Assembly (NCBI GenBank): GCA_000980375.1
Contig: LARD01000009.1
Coordinates: forward strand, 1 to 64,000
Length of the DNA stretch: 64,000 bases
Direction of reading: 5' to 3'
From: Clostridium sp. K4410.MGS-306
GTDB lineage: Bacteria; Cyanobacteriota; Vampirovibrionia; Gastranaerophilales; Gastranaerophilaceae
The notes under the pieces are model-generated. The model worked only from the letters and a program-made list of their open reading frames with translations, made no database searches and was not told where the DNA came from. Of the stretch, positions 52,287 through 59,513 are shown piece by piece. Position 1 is the first letter of the stretch. Each line of letters opens with the position of its first letter. A program made the translations under genes and the position numbers.

Positions 52287-53621
52287 ATGAAGTTTACATA
52301 TGACGAAATAGTAAAAGCAACGGGTGCTACAGTGCTGCAATGCGCCAGTACAGCAGGTAATTTGACTGTTTCTACTGATTCTAGAAATATCAATGATGCA
52401 AATTTTTATATCCCCTTAAAAGGCGAAAAATTTGATGGTCATGATTTTATTAAAGATGCGGTCGATAAAGGTGTACGCGGCTATTTTACGTCTGACAAAA
52501 CACTTATCTTTCCAAAAGCCAAGTTTATACTTTATGTAGAAGATACTCTGATTGCATACCTCAAACTTGCTCTTTATTACAAAGAAAAAATTAATCCTGT
52601 TACTATCGCAATTACAGGCAGCTCCGGTAAAACCACCACAAAAGAAATGATGGCTTGTGTTATGAGCAAGGGATATAAAATCCACAAATCTCCGCTAAAC
52701 CATAACAACGAGGTCGGACTATGCCAGACGTTGCTGTCTATGCCTGCGGATACGGAAGTGTTGATACTCGAGATGGGAATGCGCGGGCTCGGTGAAATAG
52801 AGCTATTGTCACAGTATTCAAAACCGGATATTGCTGTTATTGCAAACACAGGAACGGCTCACATCGGCCGTTTGGGGTCTGTAAAAAATATTGCCAAAGC
52901 AAAATGTGAGATTTCTAAATACCTCCACGAAGAAGGCCTGTTGATTGCTCACGATACCGAATTAATAAGAAAAACAAACACCTATCAAGGCCAGACAATT
53001 TATGTTGGCCTGGACAGCCCCGAGCTTAAAAATGTCAAACTGCACCCTGCTTCAAGCGAGTTTGATTATAAAAATCATCACTACAAGCTTAATGTAGAGG
53101 GTGAACACAACATTCAAAATTCTTTGTTTGTTATAAATTCCGCCTTAAAACTCGGCCTTAACCCCGAAAAAATTGCAGCCGGACTGGAAAGTTACAAACC
53201 TATTGAAAAAAGGTGGCAGCTTTCTCATATTGCAGGTTTTACCGTTGTGGATGACAGCTATAATTCAAACCCTGATTCGCTTAGGGCGGCAATTGATACT
53301 TTCTTGACCACACAGGACAAACACGGGCCTGAAAGATGGCTTGTGCTGGGTGATATGAAAGAGCTCGGCAAGGGTGAGCGTAATTATCACAAAGAAATCG
53401 GTAAATTTATTGATAAATATGTAAATGTAAAATTAATCACCGTGGGCACGCTGGCTAAGTATATAGCGCAAAACTCAAAACATATCTCAAAAAGTTTCCC
53501 CAACAACAAAGGGGTTGCTGCGTTTATCAAATCACACGCAAGCGAGGGATGTGCAATTTTGTTTAAGGCATCGCGCTCAATGAAGTTTGAAGAAATAATT
53601 AAGGAGCTTGAAAAACTATGA
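52287..53621 (+). CDS. murF: UDP-MurNAc-tripeptide:D-Ala-D-Ala ligase MurF
   Basis: The 444-residue Mur ligase adds D-Ala-D-Ala to the UDP-MurNAc tripeptide. It has the N-terminal UDP-binding domain (VSTDSRNINDANFYIPLKGEKFDGHDFI), the ATP loop TGSSGKTTTKEMM (~112-124), NNEVGLCQTLL, EMGMRGLGEI, and the C-terminal domain with DDSYNSNPDSLRAAI (~325-339) and LGDMKELG. An in-frame ATG at 52254 lies 11 codons upstream; a TTGTAA-17-TAAAAT promoter ends 8 nt before it, which would give a leaderless longer form, but the conserved family N-terminus begins at 52287. It overlaps mraY by 4 bp. Confidence 0.93.
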   Translation: MKFTYDEIVKATGATVLQCASTAGNLTVSTDSRNINDANFYIPLKGEKFDGHDFIKDAVDKGVRGYFTSDKTLIFPKAKFILYVEDTLIAYLKLALYYKEKINPVTIAITGSSGKTTTKEMMACVMSKGYKIHKSPLNHNNEVGLCQTLLSMPADTEVLILEMGMRGLGEIELLSQYSKPDIAVIANTGTAHIGRLGSVKNIAKAKCEISKYLHEEGLLIAHDTELIRKTNTYQGQTIYVGLDSPELKNVKLHPASSEFDYKNHHYKLNVEGEHNIQNSLFVINSALKLGLNPEKIAAGLESYKPIEKRWQLSHIAGFTVVDDSYNSNPDSLRAAIDTFLTTQDKHGPERWLVLGDMKELGKGERNYHKEIGKFIDKYVNVKLITVGTLAKYIAQNSKHISKSFPNNKGVAAFIKSHASEGCAILFKASRSMKFEEIIKELEKL

Positions 53622-54583
53622 TTTTATCCATAGTGGCGGCACTTGTGGCATTTGTTCTTGCATTGCTTTTAGGTGTGCCTTATATAGATTTTTTAAAGAA
53701 AAAAATGCTCGGCCAATATATTAGAGAAGAAGCACCGGAATCTCACGCCAAAAAAGGCGGGACTCCAACAACAGGCGGCGTTTTTCTTGTGACGGCGGCT
53801 GTTTTGGCGGCTGTTGTATCGCTGTTTATGGCGGAAAAAACCTCAACAGGCGCTTTTTTGCTTCTCATTACATTTATTTTTTACATGTTTGCGGGATTTC
53901 AAGATGATGCACAAAAATTTGCTCACCATGAAAACAAGGGGCTTAGCGCAAGAGGCAAGCTGATACTTCAAATAGCAATTGCCTGCCTTCCTGTAATGTT
54001 TGTCACTATCGGCGGCAGGACGTTTTTGACATTTGGCGAATATACTTTGAACCTCGGTTATCTTTACCCGATTTTTGGGATATTTTTGATTACGGGCGTG
54101 TCCAATGCAGTTAACCTTACAGACGGTTTAGACGGGCTTGCTGCTTCCAACATGGTTATTTCAACAGCTGCATTGACTATCATAAACCTGATTATGGGCA
54201 ATGTTGACATAGCTATCATCTGTGCTGCTGTTATGGGCGCATGTCTTGGATTTTTGTACTTTAACAGACACCCTGCCAAAGTGTTTATGGGTGACACAGG
54301 GTCTCTTGCTCTGGGCGGCGTGCTCGGTACAATTGCTGTTATGGGCAAGTTTGAGTTGTGGCTTATTCCAATCGGTATAATTTATTTAACAGAAACTCTG
54401 TCTGTAATGCTTCAGGTCACAAGTTTTAAATTAACAGGCAAAAGAATATTCAAAATGAGCCCTATTCATCACCACTTTGAGCTGTGCGGATGGAACGAGA
54501 CAAAAATAGTTAAAGTATTTACGCTCATCAATTTTATCTTTTGTACGGGCGCTGTAGCTCTGTTCTGGTATTTAAACAGATAG
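53618..54583 (+). CDS. mraY: Phospho-MurNAc-pentapeptide transferase MraY
   Basis: The 321-residue, about ten-helix enzyme makes lipid I on undecaprenyl phosphate. Diagnostic segments: ESHAKKGGTPTTGGVFLV (residues ~40-57), FQDDAQKF with catalytic acids (~93), NLTDGLDGLAASNMV (~164-178), FMGDTGSLALGG (~223-234) and SPIHHHFELCGWNETKIV (~279-296). It overlaps murF by 4 bp and is followed 17 bp later by murD. Activity would use the prenyl carrier made downstream of ispA. Confidence 0.96.
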   Translation: MILSIVAALVAFVLALLLGVPYIDFLKKKMLGQYIREEAPESHAKKGGTPTTGGVFLVTAAVLAAVVSLFMAEKTSTGAFLLLITFIFYMFAGFQDDAQKFAHHENKGLSARGKLILQIAIACLPVMFVTIGGRTFLTFGEYTLNLGYLYPIFGIFLITGVSNAVNLTDGLDGLAASNMVISTAALTIINLIMGNVDIAIICAAVMGACLGFLYFNRHPAKVFMGDTGSLALGGVLGTIAVMGKFELWLIPIGIIYLTETLSVMLQVTSFKLTGKRIFKMSPIHHHFELCGWNETKIVKVFTLINFIFCTGAVALFWYLNR

Positions 54584-54600
54584 AAATCGTAAGGCAATAA

Positions 54601-55959
54601 ATGATAAGAAAATGGTTTGATAAAAAAGTTTTAATCCTCGGCCTGTCAAAAAGTGGCATGGCTGCTGCAAAATACCTTAATTCAAAGGGGGCGGATTGCT
54701 ATATCACAGAGCAAAAACCGCTTAAACAAGAGGATTTTAAGACCGTTAAAGAATTAAACGAACTCGGCATAAAAACAGAGTTTGAACACCATTCAGATGA
54801 GTTTATGCAAGATGTGTACCTTGCTGTAACAAGCCCCGGGATTCCTCCTCAATCCGAGCTTATGCTCAAATTAAAAGAAAAAAATATTGATGTGATTAGC
54901 GAGGTTGAGCTTGCTTATCTGGAAACACAAGTGCCTTTTGTTGCAATTACCGGTACAAACGGCAAAACCACCACAACAGAGCTTACAAACTTTATTTTGA
55001 ACAAGGAATTTAAAGCACAAAAATGCGGAAACATTGGCATTCCTCCCTGCTCTTTGCTTGATGACGGCAAAAAAACAGACTTTTATGTGTGTGAAGTAAG
55101 CTCTTTTCAGCTCCACTACAGCCGCAGCTTCCGTCCTCAGATTGCTGTGTGGATGAACTTTACCCCTGACCACATTGACTGGCATGGGGGATTGGAAAAC
55201 TATTTTAAAGACAAAGCGTCTTTGTTCTCGCCGTCCAAAAGACCGGGGTTTGCTGTTTTTAACGCACAGGATGAAAGACTGCTCGCCTTCGGCAAAGAAT
55301 ACGCAGGCGAAAAATTCTTTTTCGGTGCAGAATTTGAAACAAACTGCTCTTATATAAAAGACGGCGCAATTTTTTACAAACGCGCCAAAGGCAGTGAAGA
55401 AAAAATTATCGATTTAAAAGATATACCTCTTGTGGGCAATCACAACTATCAAAACGTTATGGCCTCGATTATCTGTGCAAAAATAGCAGGCGTTCCTTCA
55501 GAAAAAATTACTCAAGCAATAAAAGAATTCAAAGCACCCGAGCACAGATGCGAGTTTGTTGCAAATATACAGGGCAAAGATGTTTACAACGATTCAAAAG
55601 CCACAAATCCTGAGGCTGCAATTGTTGCAATACAGTCTTTTGAGGGTAGAAGCGTTACCCTTATTGCCGGTGGAACCGATAAAAATACGGATTTGACAGA
55701 GTTTTGCGAAGCTGTTAAAAAATATATAAACCATGTTATTTTGCTCGGACTTGCAAAAGACAGGTTTGAAGCCGAATTGCGAAAAAACGGATATGAAAAC
55801 ATAACCATAGCCGGAAGTTTTCAAGACGGAGTTGATAAGGCGTTTGAAACGGATGATGAGGTAATTCTCCTTTCACCTGCCTGCTCAAGCTATGATATGT
55901 TTACGGGTTATGAACAACGGGGAAAAGTATTTAAAGACTATGCCTTATCAAAGAAATAA
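54601..55959 (+). CDS. murD: UDP-MurNAc-L-alanine:D-glutamate ligase MurD
   Basis: The 452-residue ligase adds D-Glu. It shows the N-terminal Rossmann-like GLSKSGMAAAKYL, VTSPGIPP (~79), the ATP loop ITGTNGKTTTTELTNFIL (~118-135), SSFQLHY (~160), NFTPDHIDWHGGLENYF (~180) and the C-terminal domain with EHRCEFV and NDSKATNPEAA (~330). It reads into the ftsW start by about 20 bp. Length is standard. Confidence 0.95.
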   Translation: MIRKWFDKKVLILGLSKSGMAAAKYLNSKGADCYITEQKPLKQEDFKTVKELNELGIKTEFEHHSDEFMQDVYLAVTSPGIPPQSELMLKLKEKNIDVISEVELAYLETQVPFVAITGTNGKTTTTELTNFILNKEFKAQKCGNIGIPPCSLLDDGKKTDFYVCEVSSFQLHYSRSFRPQIAVWMNFTPDHIDWHGGLENYFKDKASLFSPSKRPGFAVFNAQDERLLAFGKEYAGEKFFFGAEFETNCSYIKDGAIFYKRAKGSEEKIIDLKDIPLVGNHNYQNVMASIICAKIAGVPSEKITQAIKEFKAPEHRCEFVANIQGKDVYNDSKATNPEAAIVAIQSFEGRSVTLIAGGTDKNTDLTEFCEAVKKYINHVILLGLAKDRFEAELRKNGYENITIAGSFQDGVDKAFETDDEVILLSPACSSYDMFTGYEQRGKVFKDYALSKK

Positions 55960-57169
55960 CAGACAAAATAAAAGACATACGGGCCGTAGAAACTACGGAT
56001 ATGAAAACGAAGGCAGAGGCGGTGTGCCGTCAGATGTTGTGCTGTCTCCGCCTGATACGACTTTGATGGTGGTGGTTGCTTTTCTTGTTGTAATAGGGCT
56101 TATGGCAATATTTTCTGCCGGTGCGCCAAAGGCAATGGATATGGGGCAAAATCCCGCTTCTTTTGCGCTTAAACAGTTTGCTTACCTTATTGTGGGGTTC
56201 TTTGGCCTAAAGTATTTTATGAACCTTGATTATAAAAAATTGCGTGACTGGGCAGTGCCTTTTGCGTGGTTTGTTATTGTTATGCTTGCTCTTGTAGACT
56301 TTACGCCTCTGGGGGTAATAGTTAACGGCGCAAGAAGATGGATTATGCTCGGGCCCATTCAGTTTCAGCCGTCTGAGATGACCAAGTTTGCAGTTATCAT
56401 GCTGCTTGCAAACGCTTTTTACAGAGACGCAAATATTTTTAGTTCCACAAAATGGTCAAGGTACTTTGTGCCCATACTTATAATGGTATTTCTTGTATTT
56501 AAACAGCCTAACCTTTCCATGGTTATTTTGCTTTTGATTACGTCAATGGTTATGTACCTGAGCGTTGCAGGGTCTGTTAAATATATGGTGACAATAGGGC
56601 TTGCGGGTATTGCTTCTGCTGTGGGGACAATAATTTTGTTCGGAAAAAAACTTTTGCACGGTTATCAAATGCAGCGTATCCAGATATGGCTCAATCCAAA
56701 CATGGACCCTTACGGTGCTGGATACAATATTATCCAGTCGCTTCTTGCATTTGCGGCAGGCGGTTTTTGGGGTGTGGGTTACGGAAACTCAAAACAAAAA
56801 CTCGCATGGCTTCCTGAGGGGCACACAGACTTTATTTTTGCAGTAATAGCCGAAGAACTCGGATTTTTAGGGTGCTTTCTTGTAATCGGACTTTTTTGGA
56901 CATTTATCCACAGAGGCATAATTATATCTTCGCGTGCAAACGACATGTTCGGCAAGCTTCTTGCCGTAGGCATCACGCTTTCTATAGGCCTTCAGGCTTT
57001 TATCAACATGAGCGTATCAAGCTCCCTTATACCGGCAACAGGGGTTCCGCTGCCTTTCATCAGCTACGGCGGTACATCTTTGATTGTTTCTTTGTGCATG
57101 GTAGGGGTGTTATTAAATATTTCCAAAAAGAGAATAAAAAGGATAAGAAACTATGAGCGAAACTACTAA
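55940..57169 (+). CDS. ftsW: Lipid II polymerase FtsW
   Basis: The 409-residue SEDS-family glycosyltransferase polymerises lipid II at the septum. After an unusually basic ~30-residue N-terminal tail (MPYQRNNRQNKRHTGRRNYGY) it has ten helices with VNGARRWIMLGPIQFQPSEMTKFAVIM (~130-157), NPNMDPYGAGYNIIQSLLAFAAGGFWGVGYG (~250-280), the catalytic-Asp segment HTDFIFAVIAEELGF (~292-306), and PFISYGGTSLI near the end. SEDS proteins include RodA; placement between murD and murG favours FtsW. ATG 55940 is preferred, though in-frame ATG 55910 is possible. It overlaps murG by 17 bp. Confidence 0.93.
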   Translation: MPYQRNNRQNKRHTGRRNYGYENEGRGGVPSDVVLSPPDTTLMVVVAFLVVIGLMAIFSAGAPKAMDMGQNPASFALKQFAYLIVGFFGLKYFMNLDYKKLRDWAVPFAWFVIVMLALVDFTPLGVIVNGARRWIMLGPIQFQPSEMTKFAVIMLLANAFYRDANIFSSTKWSRYFVPILIMVFLVFKQPNLSMVILLLITSMVMYLSVAGSVKYMVTIGLAGIASAVGTIILFGKKLLHGYQMQRIQIWLNPNMDPYGAGYNIIQSLLAFAAGGFWGVGYGNSKQKLAWLPEGHTDFIFAVIAEELGFLGCFLVIGLFWTFIHRGIIISSRANDMFGKLLAVGITLSIGLQAFINMSVSSSLIPATGVPLPFISYGGTSLIVSLCMVGVLLNISKKRIKRIRNYERNY

Positions 57170-58283
57170 TAACAATAAAAAAACATATTTTGTCACAGGC
57201 GGCGGCACGGGCGGACACATCTATCCTGCTGTGGCTGTTGGAATGGCTTTGCAAAAAGAAGCCGATACAAACAAAGTCTTTTATGTGGGCAACCCTGACA
57301 ACCTTGAAAAGAAAATTGCAGAAGACAAAGTGTTTGATTTTCTCGGGGTGAATATCACAGGCATGCCGAAAACTTGCAGCTTTGAATTTGTAAAATGGAG
57401 TATTAAACTGCTTTTTGCCACTGTAAAATCAATGGGTTATATCGTTAAATACCGCCCTAATCTTATTTTCGGAACAGGCGGATATGTAAGCGCACCAATG
57501 CTTTTTGCCGGTATTTTGACAAACACTCCTGTTGTAATCCACGAATGCGACGCTGTAGCAGGCAAGGTTACAAAACTCATTGCTCCTTTTGCAAAATCAG
57601 TTTCCTGTGCATTTGAAAGCGCAACAGAAAACATAAAATCCAACAATCTTCACGTTAACGGAAACCCCGTAAGAGAAGAGTTTTTGAGCATAGACAGATA
57701 CCACGCAAGACAAAAATGGAACCTTAAAGACAAACTCACTATCATGGTAATGGGCGGCTCTCAAGGTGCTAAAAAAATTAACAGCGTGCTTGTTCAGTGT
57801 CTGAAAAAAATCTTTAAAAAATACGATGTCCAAATAATCCACCAGACCGGTCTTAAAAATTATGACGAGACAGTTAAAGAACTCAAAAAAGTTTACCCTG
57901 TTTATACGGAAAACTCTCAATACATTGTAAGACCTTATTTCAAAAAAATGTATCTTCCTATGATTGCATCGGATATCGCTGTTTCAAGAGCCGGTTCATT
58001 GAGCATATCAGAAATCTGCGTATCAGGCCTTGCGTCTATTCTTATTCCTTACCCTTATGCCGCAGCCGACCACCAGCGCAAAAATGCAAAAGAAATGGAA
58101 GAGCTCGGTGCTTCGCTTTATCTTGATGATGCTGATTGCACACCGGAAGCTTTTATGGAGAAGCTGGAGGAAGTTATCAACAACACTCAAAAAATGATAG
58201 AACTCCAGAATAACGCAAAAAAACTGGTCAAATACGACGCAACAAAAAACATAGTAGAGCAGATAAAAGCTGTCGTAAAATAA
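57153..58283 (+). CDS. murG: Undecaprenyldiphospho-muramoylpentapeptide GlcNAc transferase MurG
   Basis: The 376-residue GT28 enzyme converts lipid I to lipid II. Visible: the G loop GGGTGGHIYPAVAVG (residues 15-29), FGTGGYVSAPML (~107), IHECDAVAGK, GNPVREEF, MGGSQGAKKIN (~190-200), and the acceptor/donor segment SRAGSLSISEICVSGLASILIPYPYAAADHQRKNA (~275-309). It overlaps ftsW by 17 bp, and no terminator separates it from the next promoter. murC and murB are not in this window. Confidence 0.96.
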   Translation: MSETTNNNKKTYFVTGGGTGGHIYPAVAVGMALQKEADTNKVFYVGNPDNLEKKIAEDKVFDFLGVNITGMPKTCSFEFVKWSIKLLFATVKSMGYIVKYRPNLIFGTGGYVSAPMLFAGILTNTPVVIHECDAVAGKVTKLIAPFAKSVSCAFESATENIKSNNLHVNGNPVREEFLSIDRYHARQKWNLKDKLTIMVMGGSQGAKKINSVLVQCLKKIFKKYDVQIIHQTGLKNYDETVKELKKVYPVYTENSQYIVRPYFKKMYLPMIASDIAVSRAGSLSISEICVSGLASILIPYPYAAADHQRKNAKEMEELGASLYLDDADCTPEAFMEKLEEVINNTQKMIELQNNAKKLVKYDATKNIVEQIKAVVK

Positions 58284-58312
58284 CTAAAAAAACAGGTGTT
58301 TATGGCGCAAAT

Positions 58313-58341
58313 TTGCCAGCAGTGTATGTTTGCGCTATAAT
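58313..58341 (+). promoter_or_regulatory. Promoter of the DivIC/FtsB-like gene
   Basis: TTGCCA (5 of 6), 17-bp spacer, TATAAT (58336-58341), 36 nt before the GTG start. Confidence 0.65.
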
Positions 58342-58377
58342 ATTATAACTGTTATAGAATATCAGGGGTTAGACTGA

Positions 58378-58782
58378 GTGAACAAGCTTGATAAAAGGCC
58401 TGATTTAATTGAAAAAACTCAAGAGAAAAATAACAAGCGGAAAAATAAAATCCGTTTCTATTATTCTTTTTTGACAATAGTGCTGCTTATTTGTCTTGTG
58501 CAAATAGGCATAAGTGCTTTTAACAATATTACCAAAAGTATCAGCTACCACGGCAAAATCAAAAAAATGAAAGCGCTTAACCAGCAGGCCTATGCAGAAA
58601 ACCAGCGACTTAAAGAAGAGCTTGAAGATTTCAGCTCGCTAAAAAGTCTTGAGGCTATCGCAAGAAACAACCTCAAAATGGCAGGAGAAGACGAGGTGCT
58701 TGTTATCATCAACAAACCTCAGGCTCCGCCGGTGGAAACCAAAAAGAAAAAAGGTCTGAAAAAAATTTCGGATAAAAAATAA
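58378..58782 (+). CDS. Septum formation initiator (DivIC/FtsB-like)
   Basis: A 134-residue bitopic membrane protein: basic cytoplasmic N-terminus, one helix (FYYSFLTIVLLICLVQIGISAF, ~28-49), then a periplasmic coiled coil (KIKKMKALNQQAYAENQRLKEELEDF) followed by LEAIARNNLKMAGEDEVLVII, the short conserved block of the DivIC/FtsB family, and a basic Pro/Lys tail. Such proteins recruit and activate the septal wall synthase FtsWI. It begins at GTG 58378 with GGGG upstream, has its own promoter, and follows murG, in line with a divisome role. Confidence 0.85.
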   Translation: MNKLDKRPDLIEKTQEKNNKRKNKIRFYYSFLTIVLLICLVQIGISAFNNITKSISYHGKIKKMKALNQQAYAENQRLKEELEDFSSLKSLEAIARNNLKMAGEDEVLVIINKPQAPPVETKKKKGLKKISDKK

Positions 58783-58788
58783 TAAAGA

Positions 58789-58832
58789 GAAAGCTCCTTT
58801 TGCGTAACTTACTGCCAAAAGGAGCTTTTGTT
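58789..58832. terminator. Bidirectional terminator after the DivIC-like gene
   Basis: Stem AAAGCTCCTTTTG/CAAAAGGAGCTTT with a ~12-nt loop and T-run. Confidence 0.8.
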
Positions 58833-58917
58833 AATAATGTTGCGACATAGAAGTAAAAACCTTACTTCGTTCTTGCTTTTTCAGCACTTTGGTTAAAGTA
58901 AACGTGCATATCCCTGT

Positions 58918-59073
58918 TTACTTAACAGCTACGAGTTTTGCGCTTATTCCGATATCGGAATTAATCATCCTGGCGCTTGCAATGGCCATGGATCTTCTTT
59001 TTTTTGCACCTCTTAACAAAAATGCAACTCCGTCGCTTATATTACTTGTTGGTTTTTGAGCTTTTTTTATCAT
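58918..59073 (-). CDS. Small basic 51-aa protein
   Basis: A 51-residue ORF on the minus strand (MIKKAQKPTSNISDGVAF at the start, then LRGAKKRRSMAIASARM and a C-terminal DIGISAKLVAVK) has a good SD (AAGGGG, 7 nt before ATG 59073) and TATAAC-like sequence upstream. It is small, basic and without a membrane helix. I recognise no family. It lies alone in the gap between the DivIC-like gene and nrdD. Confidence rests on the SD and uninterrupted, low-bias coding sequence. Confidence 0.55.
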   Translation of the reverse strand: MIKKAQKPTSNISDGVAFLLRGAKKRRSMAIASARMINSDIGISAKLVAVK

Positions 59074-59414
59074 TTGCACCCCTTGTATAACAAATTTAGA
59101 CTTTTACTAATCCAGTGTCGTCCTTGCCACCTCGAGCCTTCGAGCTGTCAATGACTCACTTTTTCAATGGCCGCTCAAAAATTTCGTTCTGTTATCTTCT
59201 TGCAAAACCTGCCTTCGGCAGCTTTTTGTTCGACAGATTGTTCCTTATCACGAAATTTTTTCGGACTATCTATATTTGTTTTATCGGGAGAATTTAAATT
59301 TTCTTTAGGATTTTAACTTTCTTTGTTACATAACGTTACAAAAAAAAGCTCAAATACTTTTTCATAAAATTGTATTATTGACCGGTTTTAAAATAACCGT
59401 TAAAATAATAATTA
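59074..59414. other. Intergenic region with UUCG-type hairpin
   Basis: No gene is visible. Positions about 59110-59235 are GC-richer than the rest and contain two hairpins: CTCGAGCCTTCGAG (near 59132) and CTGCCTTCGGCAG (59209-59221) followed by CTTTTTG. The second is terminator-like on the plus strand, so a short structured RNA may end here. The remainder to the riboswitch is AT-rich promoter DNA, with TTGTTA and TATTAT-like boxes. Confidence 0.4.
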
Positions 59415-59484
59415 CCACATAAGGAAAGCAGGGTGAAAATCCCACACTGGTCCGCAGCCGTTAAAGTCGGAATGCTTGTATGGT
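59415..59484 (+). ncRNA. Cobalamin-riboswitch-like element (short, class II type)
   Basis: The leader of nrdD contains GGAAAGCAGGGTGAAAATCC, then CACTGGTCCGCAGCCG and AGTCGGAATGC in this order. These match the conserved core of cobalamin riboswitches (GGGAA-GGTGAAAATCC, GCAGCCGT, and the GTCxGAATGCC-like junction strand). ACCA (59415-59418) and TGGT (59481-59484) can close the element. The peripheral P8-P12 region of long AdoCbl riboswitches is absent, so it resembles the compact Cbl-II type. It ends about 15 nt before the nrdD SD, so it could act on ribosome access. An in-frame extension of the nrdD frame back to 59433 is therefore not the start. Confidence 0.75.
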
Positions 59485-59513
59485 ATGTATTACTTCGAGA
59501 CAAGGAGATTTTT

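Noticed and set aside
59433-59513. Upstream extension of nrdD as a coding N-terminus
   Set aside because: This segment lies inside the cobalamin-riboswitch-like fold and the strong SD belongs to ATG 59514.
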